In this document: positions 28,143 to 37,225 of the stretch, one piece after another
Numbering within the stretch: position 1 is the first letter of the stretch
How the letters are laid out: each line of letters begins with the position of its first letter
NCBI RefSeq assembly: GCF_003584685.1
Contig: NZ_AP018549.1
Span: forward strand, 1,054,001 to 1,118,000
Origin: Lactobacillus paragasseri
Lineage (GTDB): Bacteria > Bacillota > Bacilli > Lactobacillales > Lactobacillaceae
Length of the DNA: 64,000 bases
Direction: 5' to 3'
Position numbers and translations under genes: made by a program
The notes under the pieces: generated by a model
What the model saw: the letters and a program-made list of their open reading frames with translations, nothing else
Databases searched by the model: none
Told to the model about the DNA's origin: nothing

Positions 28143-29969
28143 TTAATTTTTGTTCTTATTATCTTTATTCAAAATTGAAATTAAATCTATTAATGATTTA
28201 AGAACATTCATTAAATTCGCAACAACTGGATTTGATAAATTATTACTGTTTTGACCGATAAGCTCATTAACACTGCTCTTCAATTGTTGCAATTGCATAT
28301 TTTGCTCAGAATTTTTACTTAACCCCACTGTAAAGACTTGTGTTGTTAAATCATTTCCATCAAATTTTTGAATCTTATTATTTCCATCGAAATTATTAAA
28401 AATGACATGATAACCTGCTTTTTCAAGCCCTGCTATAGGAATCGATGTGCTATATAAATCTGTGATATTTTCATTAGGCTTGCCAATTAATGGACCTGAA
28501 GAAGTTATCTGTTTCCCTTCATGATCTAAATCAATAAAGTTCACAATTGCAATTTGATCGTTAGTACTCGAAGCAGTATAAAAATCAGCTGCAATTTTTT
28601 TGTAGATAACTTTAATATCTTTATTTGAATTAGATAAGGTAATTATTTTGTAATTACTTTTATAGCCTGGAATTTGAGGAATTATTTGTTTAGTACATAG
28701 CTTGGTCGGATCATCGGGATCTGTTGCTAAATATAAAGCTTCTTTTGTAGGTATTAGCTTTCCATCTTCATCAATTGGAATTATCTTATTATTGCGGATG
28801 TAAGATACCTTGATTTCTGATTTGCTATTAGTTATATTTTCAGTTTCTATTTGAGAAAGATTACTATGATATCCTTTAACGACGGGAACTTGAATCTTGT
28901 CAGGAAAGTCTTTCTTAACGGTCTTCCATTCAGTTGGATAGGTATTGTTTTTAACTATTTTATCCAAAACTAATGAAAATAAAACTTTTCGCTGCAAATG
29001 CCTTGTTTTAATAATATTTTCTGGCGTCTGCTTACCTGCGCCACTGAATTTAATCGTAAAAGTTATATCTTTTCGGTATTCTTCAGGATCCACCTTTTGA
29101 TAGGGATGCGCCGAGTCTACAATTATTTCATCACGTCTAAGCGTTACTATGAAGACTGGAACATAACTATCATTATTGCCAAAGAATTGAATTCCTTTAC
29201 CATTAAAACCATTGTCAATTAGCTTGAAACCCCTAGCTATTAAGTCATTTAAATCATTATTAATATCGTAATTAATAGGAAAATTGGGTTCTCCCTCTAA
29301 TTTAGTAGTTTTAACGATAGCATTATTTGCTGTTAAATTTACATATTGAATAATAGCTGCTTGTTTATTTGTTGAGGGATGCTCATTTAGCTTATATTTT
29401 ACAAAATATTTCTGATTTCCATCATCGGGTACTATCTCCTTACCACCTACCGTAGTTTTATCAGGAACATAACCCGGTAAGGTTGGAACACCAATTTTTA
29501 GAAAAGTATTGGCATTTGAAATCCAGGCCGTTTTTGATACTATTTCTTTTGTAACTGCATCGATTTCTAAGGTTCGATAAAATTCGACCGAATTAACATT
29601 ATCAATGGGTGTCCTGCTCCCTGCTCCAGAATAGTGAACTATTTGTTTTATCGTTCTCTTTACTTGGTTAAGCGAAAAATTCTTAGTGATATGGTTAACA
29701 TCAATAATCTTCTTTTGATGTGACACATTAATATTGACAATATTATCTTTTTTTCCAAAAGTTAATGCCATCTTCCTGCCAAAATTAGATGGGATTTGAT
29801 AACCATGATTTTGAAGTTCATCAATAATTGATCCTAAATCAATATTGATTTGTTTGCCCTTTTTACCAAAAAAGCTTTTGTTAGTGATGATTTGATTTTT
29901 ATTATCTGAATCTACAAAATTGATAATTATTTTTCTTTTCTTTGAAAATATATTAAGCAAATTAATCAC
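28143..29969 (-). CDS. MucBP-type protein without signal peptide or LPxTG (paralog of 15418-17151)
   Basis: 608 aa, clearly related over its length to the 577-aa protein at 15418-17151. Shared segments include the VHY(V/S)GA(A/G)SR, GTPTLPGYIPD/GVPTLPGYVPD and LYSTEIPL/LYSTSIPI regions. It has an extra N-terminal module (KIIINFVDSDNKNQIITNKS). The start is GTG at 29969 with AGGAAAA close upstream. The N terminus MINLLNIFSKKRK has a short hydrophobic stretch but no proper signal peptide. The C terminus is NLMNVLKSLIDLISIL then KDNKNKN, again a possible tail segment. It is followed at once by the zinc-ribbon membrane protein. Confidence 0.75.
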   Translation of the reverse strand: MINLLNIFSKKRKIIINFVDSDNKNQIITNKSFFGKKGKQINIDLGSIIDELQNHGYQIPSNFGRKMALTFGKKDNIVNINVSHQKKIIDVNHITKNFSLNQVKRTIKQIVHYSGAGSRTPIDNVNSVEFYRTLEIDAVTKEIVSKTAWISNANTFLKIGVPTLPGYVPDKTTVGGKEIVPDDGNQKYFVKYKLNEHPSTNKQAAIIQYVNLTANNAIVKTTKLEGEPNFPINYDINNDLNDLIARGFKLIDNGFNGKGIQFFGNNDSYVPVFIVTLRRDEIIVDSAHPYQKVDPEEYRKDITFTIKFSGAGKQTPENIIKTRHLQRKVLFSLVLDKIVKNNTYPTEWKTVKKDFPDKIQVPVVKGYHSNLSQIETENITNSKSEIKVSYIRNNKIIPIDEDGKLIPTKEALYLATDPDDPTKLCTKQIIPQIPGYKSNYKIITLSNSNKDIKVIYKKIAADFYTASSTNDQIAIVNFIDLDHEGKQITSSGPLIGKPNENITDLYSTSIPIAGLEKAGYHVIFNNFDGNNKIQKFDGNDLTTQVFTVGLSKNSEQNMQLQQLKSSVNELIGQNSNNLSNPVVANLMNVLKSLIDLISILNKDNKNKN

Positions 29970-30046
29970 ATTTTCCTAAAATAACTATTACTTTTCACTC
30001 CTATTGTAACTTTTTTCATGAATATATTGAATAAACTTTATATATT

Positions 30047-30151
30047 ATGTTATTAATTTGTTTGTATCGTTGTGAAAGAAAAAAGAAAAATAAAAAGCGA
30101 CTCCTTTCACTAATTGAGCAAATTCAAGATAAGTGGGAAGAAATCGATTAA
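30047..30151 (+). CDS. Very small ORF, possible gene remnant
   Basis: A 34-codon frame whose second half reads RLLSLIEQIQDKWEEID, charged and helix-like, ending 18 bp before the channel pseudogene. No clear ribosome site precedes its ATG. It may be the tail of a lost gene; I cannot assign it. Confidence 0.2.
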   Translation: MLLICLYRCERKKKNKKRLLSLIEQIQDKWEEID

Positions 30152-30169
30152 CAGAATAGGAATATAAAA

Positions 30170-30855
30170 ATGAGAAAAGATAAACATCAACACAATTTTA
30201 ACGATTTTTCAGATCAAGAAAAAGAAAAGTTAAAAACAGTTCGGCAAGAATTAGCACAGGCTCAAAAAAAAAAGAACCTGAAAGACTCTGGGAACATTTA
30301 CAAACTTTTAATGATGGCGTAATGGCGATTATTATCACAATTATTGTTTTAGAAATTCAGCCAGCAATTCATGAAGTGCATTATGAACAATTTATTGCTA
30401 ATATCATCGTCTTTTTAATTACTTTCTTTGTAGTCGCCGACTTTTGGTATGACCTGCACTTAGCATTTTCATACTATATTTTTAAACCAACAAAAACGAT
30501 TGCAATACTAGATTTCTTCTTCCTTGCTGATCTTTCGCTTCTTCCTGTAATGACTAAGTGGATTATGGCTGAAAGCTCAACTTTTGCAGTTGCTAACTTC
30601 GGAATTGTATTTTTAGTTGCCAAAATTTTAGAATATCTAATTCAATACTTTGGCGCAAAAAAGACAGCAAAATATTCACAGATTATGAATATTATTATCA
30701 GTAGATCATTCATTAGAAAGGTTGCTGTTACCCTATTTTTAAATGTTATTTTGATTATTCTGTCATTATTTATTCCAAAAATAGCTATGATTCTGTACTT
30801 AGTTATTCCGGTTACTTCATTTTTGTTTCCTGTTAAACACAATAAGATAGTTTGA
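30170..30855 (+). pseudogene. TMEM175-like (DUF1211) channel, frameshifted at an A10 run
   Basis: The ATG at 30170 opens a frame that reads to the A10 run at 30264-30273 and then stops 18 codons later. After the run another frame reads EPERLWEHLQTFNDGVMAII and on through at least five hydrophobic segments to 30855. FNDGVMAI matches the FSDGVFAI filter helix of TMEM175-family potassium channels (DUF1211). Eight or eleven As would join the frames; ten do not. The downstream part has its own ATG at 30322, but that would lack the start of the filter helix. It could be a phase-variable gene, a pseudogene, a slippage site, or a sequencing error. Confidence 0.7.
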
Positions 30856-30931
30856 TTAAATTACAATTCTTTATGTCAAATATTTATTTATAACTAGCTT
30901 GTATATATTTTACTTTCTTAAACAAAATGCG

Positions 30932-30983
30932 AAAAAAAGAGCAATGAGTTCTTCAAAATAGAAGGATCATTGTTCTTTTTTTA
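30932..30983 (+). terminator. Terminator after the TMEM175-like gene
   Basis: Long hairpin with arms AAAAAAAGAGCAATGA and TCATTGTTCTTTTTTT, extended by GTTCTTC/GAAGGAT, ending in a T run on the plus strand. Confidence 0.75.
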
Positions 30984-31031
30984 TATTTTTTCAAAAATAT
31001 CTTATTTAATACTCGTTAATTTATTATTTTT

Positions 31032-31100
31032 TACCGATTACTGCATCTTTTTAACCGATAACAAGCAAAATAAAGTTTTTTTATTTCTAATCTCTATAAT
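31032..31100 (+). promoter_or_regulatory. LytTR-type direct repeats and -10 box before the LytTR gene
   Basis: Two direct repeats, TACCGATTA (31032-31040) and AACCGATAA (31053-31061), lie exactly 21 bp apart, two helical turns, as in LytTR operators. A TATAAT box is at 31095-31100 with no good -35, as expected for a promoter that needs an activator. The repeats would be centred near -50 and -71. Self-activation by the downstream LytTR protein is inferred. Confidence 0.65.
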
Positions 31101-31121
31101 AAAAATTGAAAGGAGTTAAAA

Positions 31122-31559
31122 ATGAAATTCAAATTATTCATTGAACCAAGTAAAGCAGAAATAGTGGAAGCTTATGTACATCAAAGAAGTGATTTTTCAG
31201 CTCAACTAAAAGAGTTTGTTTTATCAAATGGCAATTCAAATACAATTGTAGCTTACGATGATAAAGATTTAACTATGGTCAGTTTTTCAGATATTGTCAT
31301 GATTACAATTGTTGAAAATAAGGTTCTAGCCATCTGTAATAATGACAAGCAATATCATATTAGAAAGCGACTGTATCAACTGACTGATCTTCTTCCATCC
31401 AACTTTTGGAAAATCAATAAATCAGCGATAGCCAATCGAAACTATATTGACCACTTTGAAGAAACCAAAAACTCTGGAGTCAATATTATTATGAAAAATG
31501 AACTAACTGACTATGTTTCAAGACGTTGTTTTGCCAAAATTAGAAAGGAACTGAATTAA
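31122..31559 (+). CDS. LytTR-domain DNA-binding regulator
   Basis: A 145-aa transcription factor with a C-terminal LytTR domain (about residues 45-143) and no receiver domain. Typical LytTR segments are present: LLPSNFWKINKSAIANRNYI and the closing VSRRCFAKIRKEL. The N-terminal 40 residues are short and unassigned. A perfect ribosome site (AAAGGAG) precedes the ATG. The DUF3021 membrane gene begins 1 bp after its stop. Such pairs are the LytTR regulatory systems known in streptococci (for example HdrRM, BrsRM), in which the membrane protein holds the regulator inactive. Confidence 0.88.
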   Translation: MKFKLFIEPSKAEIVEAYVHQRSDFSAQLKEFVLSNGNSNTIVAYDDKDLTMVSFSDIVMITIVENKVLAICNNDKQYHIRKRLYQLTDLLPSNFWKINKSAIANRNYIDHFEETKNSGVNIIMKNELTDYVSRRCFAKIRKELN

Positions 31560-31560
31560 A

Positions 31561-31974
31561 ATGAAAGACTTTATCAAAAACTTTGTTAAAAGTGGACTAC
31601 AGGCGGCTGGCTTTGGTCCTCTAATTCTTGTAATCTTTTACTCTATTTATTCTTTTACTATTAATTTTCAGACTATTTCAGTTCAAGATGTAAATAAAAA
31701 TATTATCTCAAGTCTCTTACTTGCTTTTATTGCTGGAGGCATCAGCGCAGTCTTTAAAGTTGAAAGAATTCCACTTGGACTTGCAACAACGATTGATGCT
31801 ATTGTCATCTACCTTGATTATCTTCTTTTCTACATCCTTAATGATTGGATCAAGTTACAAATTATACCATTCCTTGTTTTTACAGTTCTTTACATTATTG
31901 GCTACTTAATTATTTGGCTATGTATTTACCATCAAGTAAAAAATCAAGTCCAAAAATTGAATCAAAAACTATAA
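31561..31974 (+). CDS. DUF3021 membrane protein, partner of the LytTR regulator
   Basis: 137 aa with four hydrophobic segments (about 12-34, 46-66, 75-95, 102-124), the layout of DUF3021 proteins. It follows the LytTR gene by one base, so translation is likely coupled. In known LytTR regulatory systems the membrane partner antagonises the regulator; that role is inferred here. A strong hairpin after it ends the operon. Confidence 0.82.
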   Translation: MKDFIKNFVKSGLQAAGFGPLILVIFYSIYSFTINFQTISVQDVNKNIISSLLLAFIAGGISAVFKVERIPLGLATTIDAIVIYLDYLLFYILNDWIKLQIIPFLVFTVLYIIGYLIIWLCIYHQVKNQVQKLNQKL

Positions 31975-31978
31975 ACAA

Positions 31979-32026
31979 AAAATGCGTATTATCTTCGTCT
32001 CAAAAACGTTGATAATACGCACTTTT
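31979..32026. terminator. Bidirectional terminator between the DUF3021 gene and alsD
   Basis: Arms GCGTATTATC (31984-31993) and GATAATACGC (32011-32020) with A-rich and T-rich flanks, placed between convergent genes. Confidence 0.78.
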
Positions 32027-32029
32027 CGT

Positions 32030-32746
32030 TTAGCCTTCTGCTTTTTTAATTTGATCATGCATATCTGCTATATCTAAATCTTTATCTAAAAATTCCTGGT
32101 TATCTAATGGCAAATGCTGGTCGATCGTAGTAAATGGCTGTAAATAAACTGTTGCTTCACTGACATCAAAGTTTAACAAGTGGCCTCCAATTGACTTATC
32201 ATCTGCTAAAAAATGTAGGTGAAATCCCGGTGCTGCCATTCCTTGAAACATTTTTGGTGCAAAGTAACCTATTACTGTCCCTGAAACATCAGATTTTTCA
32301 AATACGGCTTGTTCATTTGCTACGGCAAGCAATGGTTTATAAGGTCTAGTTTGCTTCTCAACTACTCGTGTTTTAACAGCTGAAAACTTACCTACAATCT
32401 TAACTGCAAAAAATACATTTTTATAAGGATAAGTTTTCAAAATGTGCTCTTCTAACTCTTTTTTGGTCAAATTTCTAGCAGTAAACTTATCTTTTATCTG
32501 CTCAAAATGAACTGTCGCAAAAGGCACTTTCTCTTCAGCTTTTAAAACTCTGATTTCTCCATTACTTTGAGCCAAATAGGGTGTATGGTCTAGCACAATC
32601 ATTTCACCATCAAGACCACTTGCTGTGCCAATGCCCCAATCACCATGCTTTAACAGGTCTTCAATTGTCATTGTTCCATTAAATAATCCAGGCACCAGCA
32701 TCCCTAAAGTGCCATGCTGGAATACTTTACTTTCATATTTTTCCAT
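32030..32746 (-). CDS. alsD: Alpha-acetolactate decarboxylase
   Basis: Converts 2-acetolactate to acetoin in the cytosol, which removes pyruvate without acid and can divert acetolactate from valine and leucine synthesis. The sequence has the family landmarks HGTLGMLVPGLFNGTMTIEDL near the N terminus and the zinc-ligand region GFHLHFLADDKSIGGHLL (about 182-199 from the chosen start). I start at the ATG at 32746, which follows AAAGGAAAA, not at the frame's upstream start at 32782. It lies 19 bp after alsS and is co-transcribed with it. Confidence 0.94.
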   Translation of the reverse strand: MEKYESKVFQHGTLGMLVPGLFNGTMTIEDLLKHGDWGIGTASGLDGEMIVLDHTPYLAQSNGEIRVLKAEEKVPFATVHFEQIKDKFTARNLTKKELEEHILKTYPYKNVFFAVKIVGKFSAVKTRVVEKQTRPYKPLLAVANEQAVFEKSDVSGTVIGYFAPKMFQGMAAPGFHLHFLADDKSIGGHLLNFDVSEATVYLQPFTTIDQHLPLDNQEFLDKDLDIADMHDQIKKAEG

Positions 32747-32765
32747 GATATTTTCCTTTCCAGAG

Positions 32766-34445
32766 TTAATGAATCTGGTCATCTAACAACGTCTTGCCTA
32801 ATGTTTGGTTGAAACTATAATCAACTGGCACATCAACAATTGTTGGTCCTTGTTCTTTAAAGGCTTGATCTAAAACCTTATTTAAATCAGCTGCTTTTTC
32901 AACGCGGTATCCTTTGGCACCAAAACTTTCTGCATATTTAACAAAATCAATTGGTCCAAACTTAACAGCCGCTGAATCCCCATACTTCATTTCTTCTTGG
33001 AACTTTACCATATCATAATTACCATCATTCCAGATGATATGAACAATATTTAAGCCTAAGCGAACCGCTGTTTCTAAATCTTGAGAAGAGAACATAAAAC
33101 CGCCATCGCCTGACATAGAAACAATCTTAGTATTTGGTCTAACTAAAGCAGCTGAAATTGCCCAAGGAAGTGCAACTCCTAGCGTCTGCATCCCATTACT
33201 AAAAAGTAAATGTCTAGGTTCGTAGCTTCTAAAGTGTCTTGCCATCCAAATATAGAAACTACCCACGTCTACTGTCACTGTCATATCATCAGTTACCCTA
33301 TCTTGCAAAGCTTGAATGATACTTAGGGGATGACTTTTAATTTGGTCTTTAGTTACAGTAGGTGGAGTATCGCGCTTTTGCAAAGTCTTACGCAGAGAAT
33401 CTAGGTAGTCTTTAGATTCTTCAGGCATTGAATAGCCCTCCATATATGGTAGAAGGAAATCAAGAGTCTGTGAAATATCTCCAACTAACTCACGTTCAGG
33501 TTGGTAGTTCTTATCAATTTCTGCACGCATAGAATCAATGACAACAATATTAGCACTGCGGTCAGAATTCCAGTTACGAGGCTCATATTCAATCGGATCA
33601 TAACCAATTGCAATTACTAAGTCACTTTTCTTAAGCAATTGATCTCCTGGCTGATTTCTAAATAGTCCCACGCGACCAAAGAAGTCGTCCTCTAATTCAC
33701 GTGGAATAATTCCAGCTCCTTGGAAGGTTTCAACTACTGGTAAGTGAGTTTCAGCAATTAAACGTCGAATCGCATTGGTCGTTTCTGGATCAGACGCTCT
33801 CATTCCAAGTAAAAGAACTGGTAATTTAGCTGCCTTAATACGTTGAGAAAGCAGAGTTGATTCGATCGGACTTGCTGGTCCAAGCTTTGGTGCTTCTAAT
33901 GGCGCAATCACGCTAGTCTTTACTTCTGCGTCAGTTACGTCTTGCGGAACTGAAACAAAACTTGCACCCTGCTTAGCAGCTTCAGCTTCTTGATAAGCAT
34001 TGGCAATTACTTCAGAAATATTTTCTGGCTCTTGAACTTCAGCACTATATTTAGTAATTGGTTCAAATAAAGCTGCGTTTTTCATACTTTGGTGAGTTAA
34101 GCGCAAAAGATCTGTTCTTTGAACTTGGCCTGAAATTGCTAAAACTGGGTCTCCTTCAGCTGTAGCTGTTACTAGGCCAGTTGCTAAATTTGAAGCTCCA
34201 GGACCTGAAGTTGTTAATACTACGCCGGGCTTCCCAGTAATTCGTCCTACTCCAGCAGCCATAAAGGCTGCGTTTTGTTCATGACGAGTCAAAATAAATT
34301 TTGGTGTACGCGAATTCTTAGAATGTTCAAGCAATTCAAATACGCGATCGATTTTTGCCCCAGGAATTCCAAAAACAAATTTCACATCATGATTGATTAA
34401 GCTATCTACAATAGCGTTAGCACCGTAATACTTTTCTTCTGTCAC
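32766..34445 (-). CDS. alsS: Catabolic acetolactate synthase
   Basis: ThDP-dependent enzyme that joins two pyruvates to 2-acetolactate. It has the N-terminal ThDP domain ([15 protein letters not shown] and the [12 protein letters not shown] catalytic-Glu motif at about 55-66), the central domain, and the C-terminal ThDP/metal motif [10 protein letters not shown]...N at about 443-475. The 559-aa length and the pairing with alsD mark it as the acetoin-forming type, not the biosynthetic IlvB with a separate small subunit. The start is GTG at 34445 with GAAGGG 8 nt upstream. A consensus promoter lies just before it. Confidence 0.94.
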   Translation of the reverse strand: MTEEKYYGANAIVDSLINHDVKFVFGIPGAKIDRVFELLEHSKNSRTPKFILTRHEQNAAFMAAGVGRITGKPGVVLTTSGPGASNLATGLVTATAEGDPVLAISGQVQRTDLLRLTHQSMKNAALFEPITKYSAEVQEPENISEVIANAYQEAEAAKQGASFVSVPQDVTDAEVKTSVIAPLEAPKLGPASPIESTLLSQRIKAAKLPVLLLGMRASDPETTNAIRRLIAETHLPVVETFQGAGIIPRELEDDFFGRVGLFRNQPGDQLLKKSDLVIAIGYDPIEYEPRNWNSDRSANIVVIDSMRAEIDKNYQPERELVGDISQTLDFLLPYMEGYSMPEESKDYLDSLRKTLQKRDTPPTVTKDQIKSHPLSIIQALQDRVTDDMTVTVDVGSFYIWMARHFRSYEPRHLLFSNGMQTLGVALPWAISAALVRPNTKIVSMSGDGGFMFSSQDLETAVRLGLNIVHIIWNDGNYDMVKFQEEMKYGDSAAVKFGPIDFVKYAESFGAKGYRVEKAADLNKVLDQAFKEQGPTIVDVPVDYSFNQTLGKTLLDDQIH

Positions 34446-34494
34446 GACAAATTCCCTTCTTCCATTTATTTCATATTCTTACTTACAATTTACA

Positions 34495-34523
34495 AGTATA
34501 CATACAAAATAAATGACTTTCAA
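34495..34523 (-). promoter_or_regulatory. Promoter of alsSD
   Basis: TTGAAA (34518-34523), a 17-bp spacer and TATACT (34495-34500) on the minus strand, about 50 bp before the GTG start of alsS. Confidence 0.75.
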
Positions 34524-34541
34524 GTAAGCGGATTTCTTCAC

Positions 34542-34580
34542 AAAAAATAGGCCTATTGACATTCAAGTCTGGCCTATTTA
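34542..34580 (-). terminator. Terminator after fetB
   Basis: Arms AATAGGCC (34546-34553) and GGCCTATT (34571-34578), followed on the minus strand by a T run; it overlaps the fetB stop codon. Confidence 0.7.
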
Positions 34581-35336
34581 TTTTAATTGCATTCTCTCAT
34601 TAAAATAATTTCGATAAGCTAAGTAACCTGCAATTACAGCCCCTAAACTTGTTGCGCTTAAAAGCATAAAAGTAATCATAATTTGATACTTAATTGCATA
34701 AATCGGATTAACGCCAGCAAAAATCAAGCCTGACATCATCCCCGGTAAGTTAACCAAGCCAACAGTCTTAGCCGAATCAATTGTTGGTTGCATGGCTGTT
34801 TTGATGCTTCTTCTTAAAATTGGCATCGAGGCTGTTTTAATATCGCTGCCTAAGGCTATTTTTTCTAGTATTGATTGACGCAAATCATGAAAACTTTCAT
34901 TTAATGACTTATAACAGAGACCGACAGCTACCATTTCATTACCTGCAATCATTCCAGTAATAGGAATAACTTGCATTGGTATCGGTTTAATCACTCCTGA
35001 AAAAATTAAAATTGCCAAAGTTGCATATGTACCAACAGCTTCTGCAATGACAGAATTATAAAATTTTTTATCAGGATTAGGATCTCTCTGATTGGCATTC
35101 CAAGACGCATTAAAAATAATAACTAAGGTTGATACAAAAGTTAACCAATAATTATTTACATGAAAAATAAACTTTAGAACATAGCCAATAATTATTAGCT
35201 GGACAATTGCACGAATCACGCTAATTAAAATATCTTTGGTTAAACCAAGTTTCTCTTTAGCAGAAATTGCAATTGAAACTAGAACTAGCGCGAAGGCAAA
35301 GACTAACGACCAATTGCTTACCATTACATTTTTCAT
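34578..35336 (-). CDS. fetB: ABC transporter permease FetB (UPF0014)
   Basis: A 252-aa integral membrane protein with about seven hydrophobic segments, of the UPF0014 family (E. coli FetB/YbbM), which with FetA forms an exporter linked to iron homeostasis. The typical core GMIAGNEMVAVGLCYKSLNE (about 133-152) and the helix NLPGMMSGLIFAGVNPIYAI are present. Its ATG overlaps the end of fetA by 4 bp, showing coupled translation. Substrate is inferred from the family. Confidence 0.87.
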   Translation of the reverse strand: MKNVMVSNWSLVFAFALVLVSIAISAKEKLGLTKDILISVIRAIVQLIIIGYVLKFIFHVNNYWLTFVSTLVIIFNASWNANQRDPNPDKKFYNSVIAEAVGTYATLAILIFSGVIKPIPMQVIPITGMIAGNEMVAVGLCYKSLNESFHDLRQSILEKIALGSDIKTASMPILRRSIKTAMQPTIDSAKTVGLVNLPGMMSGLIFAGVNPIYAIKYQIMITFMLLSATSLGAVIAGYLAYRNYFNERMQLK

Positions 35337-35971
35337 TCAAGGATGCCACCTTTTTTTATCTTAATAATATTCTGAGCTTTGTCTATTTCACTTTGATCGT
35401 GAGTAACTTGAATCACTGTTACACCCTGTTGATGAACTCGCTCAATCAATTGATGTATAATCGCCTTATTGTCTCCATCTAAACCCGTGGTCACTTCGTC
35501 TAAAAGCAAAACTTTCGGTAAAAAAATCAAATTTCTAATCAAAGCAATACGTTGTTTCTCACCGCCTGACAGACTAGTGATATCCTTATCTAAGTAATCT
35601 GCTTCTAAACTTACCTCATGCAATAACCGTAATATACGCTCTCGATCAACTGCTTGTTTTCTAATCTCATATGGAAAAGATAAATTGTCCGCTACTTTTT
35701 CTCCAAATAAAGATGGCTGCTGGAAGCAGTAAGAAACACTTCTGCGATAAGTCACGGGATCAATTGTCATAATATCTTTTTCTCTAAAAAAAATCTTTCC
35801 ACTAGTTGGATTAATTAAGTTAGCAATTAGCTTGAGAATAGTACTTTTGCCCGCGCCTGACGGTCCAATCAGTGTCAAAAAAGCACCATCTTCGATTTTA
35901 AAAGATATATTTTGTAGAATCTGCTTCTGTCCCACTTGATAAGCTACATTTTGCAGTTTTAAAATAGCCAT
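35333..35971 (-). CDS. fetA: ABC transporter ATP-binding protein FetA
   Basis: ATPase subunit of the FetAB transporter. Walker A GPSGAGKST is at about residues 36-44, the signature LSGGEKQR at about 135-142 and Walker B KVLLLDEVTT at about 153-162. The 212-aa length suits this compact family. It is the first gene of a two-gene operon with fetB. Confidence 0.88.
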   Translation of the reverse strand: MAILKLQNVAYQVGQKQILQNISFKIEDGAFLTLIGPSGAGKSTILKLIANLINPTSGKIFFREKDIMTIDPVTYRRSVSYCFQQPSLFGEKVADNLSFPYEIRKQAVDRERILRLLHEVSLEADYLDKDITSLSGGEKQRIALIRNLIFLPKVLLLDEVTTGLDGDNKAIIHQLIERVHQQGVTVIQVTHDQSEIDKAQNIIKIKKGGILE

Positions 35972-36095
35972 CTATTTTCTCCATCATAAAATCAACTTGT
36001 AGTTTTCTTCATATAATTAACTATAATCTTTTTTAAGCAAAGAATAAAAGCTGAGCAAAGGTCTTATTTTAAAATTATTTAATATACAAAAGAAG

Positions 36096-36134
36096 CACTG
36101 ATAACCAGTCTAATTAAAGATTGATTTATCAGTG
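36096..36134. terminator. Hairpin after the Rpn-type gene
   Basis: Arms CACTGATAA / TTATCAGTG with a 21-nt loop and T-rich sequence on both outer sides. A second small palindrome (TTTTCCTTATAAGGAAAA) follows at about 36151-36168. Either could end the Rpn-type gene. Confidence 0.55.
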
Positions 36135-36175
36135 ATTTTTTGGTTATTTTTCTTTCCTTATAAGGAAAAATGCTT

Positions 36176-37021
36176 CTACTTCAAAAATTTTTCTAACTCC
36201 TCATCAGAAAAATCATCACTATAATCCTGTTTTAGTTCTTGCAAGATCTGTTCATCGCTTTGATTCATTCTCTTTAGAATCTTAACTATTTTCCGTATAT
36301 CAAAAATTCTTGCTTCTCTTCTTCCTTGCTCCAACCCCTGTTCTACACCTTGTGCAAGTGCCATTTCTTTAATTTGTTCCGTATTCATCACATGTTCACT
36401 CCATTCTTCTGTTTTACGATAATTATCCATTGTCTTTTTGATTCGTTTGATAAATTCACTATTTGTAGTATTTTTACCTTCCATCAACGAATAAAAATCT
36501 TCTAGTCCTTGACTAACGCTGCCTTTCTTCCCTTTGCTGTTTAAGTATATTATCTCAGATTCGTCGTTCAGTTCAACAGATTTATCTTCTCTAGCAGAGT
36601 AAGTGAAAGTATATCGCTTCAAGCCTTTGCCTTTAGGATCAAACGGCAAAATAAATATTACATAGACAGCTGTCAATTCGCCATATTCTTCACCCTGATG
36701 CAAAAATCCATCTTCCATCATCTTATACATGTAGTAGCGTGCTCGTTTATCCAAGTCTTTTTGCGGTGCGACCTGCATCTCTATATCGTACCTTCTACCC
36801 TGACTGCCTTTTATCAACACATCCAGTACAGAAAACTTCTCTTCCTTATTAAATGCTATTCTTTCCTGCGTTCGCACAGTAAGGCCTTGAATATCCAAAT
36901 CTGGTAAAACCTCATGCAAAAACATCCGGCAATTCACTGGATCCTTCATCACATTCTGAAACATCAGATCGTCTGTGATGCCAAGTAATTTCGCCACATC
37001 TGGCTTTTTCTGCTTTTTCAC
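36176..37021 (-). CDS. Rpn-family PD-(D/E)XK nuclease (transposase-like)
   Basis: 281 aa with a PD-(D/E)XK core: the Asp in FSVLDVLIKG (about 64) and, after a hairpin, YDIEMQ (about 78-83), giving D...ExQ. This is the layout of the Rpn / recombination-promoting nuclease family, often annotated as a transposase although it has no terminal repeats. The C-terminal part (about 230-281) is helical and Gln/Glu/Arg rich. The start is GTG at 37021, 9 nt after AGGAG. It is divergent from the toxin-antitoxin pair. Rpn proteins are linked to horizontal transfer and phage defence; role here unknown. Confidence 0.82.
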   Translation of the reverse strand: MKKQKKPDVAKLLGITDDLMFQNVMKDPVNCRMFLHEVLPDLDIQGLTVRTQERIAFNKEEKFSVLDVLIKGSQGRRYDIEMQVAPQKDLDKRARYYMYKMMEDGFLHQGEEYGELTAVYVIFILPFDPKGKGLKRYTFTYSAREDKSVELNDESEIIYLNSKGKKGSVSQGLEDFYSLMEGKNTTNSEFIKRIKKTMDNYRKTEEWSEHVMNTEQIKEMALAQGVEQGLEQGRREARIFDIRKIVKILKRMNQSDEQILQELKQDYSDDFSDEELEKFLK

Positions 37022-37180
37022 GAAAAAGTTCTCCTAATAAATAGTTTAAGAAATCAATTCTCAATATCTATTACGCGAATGTGACGTTTATTTTTGCATA
37101 AAATAGTAGTTTTTTTAGGAAATGTAAAAAAAGAAAAATAGTCTATCCATTTTTTAATAGTTTGCGCATCTCATTTAAGT

Positions 37181-37196
37181 TATAACATGTTATACT
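37181..37196 (+). promoter_or_regulatory. Palindromic operator over the -10 of the toxin-antitoxin pair
   Basis: A perfect 14-bp palindrome TATAACATGTTATA (37181-37194) overlaps the TATACT -10 box (37191-37196), about 30 bp before the antitoxin ATG. This fits self-repression by an AbrB-type antitoxin. No strong -35 is visible. Confidence 0.55.
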
Positions 37197-37225
37197 AAAG
37201 GAACAATAAGAAAGGATGATCAAAC

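Noticed and set aside
36176-37021. Insertion sequence suggested by the transposase-like annotation of the Rpn family
   Set aside because: No terminal inverted repeats or target duplication were found around the gene; the fold is a nuclease.
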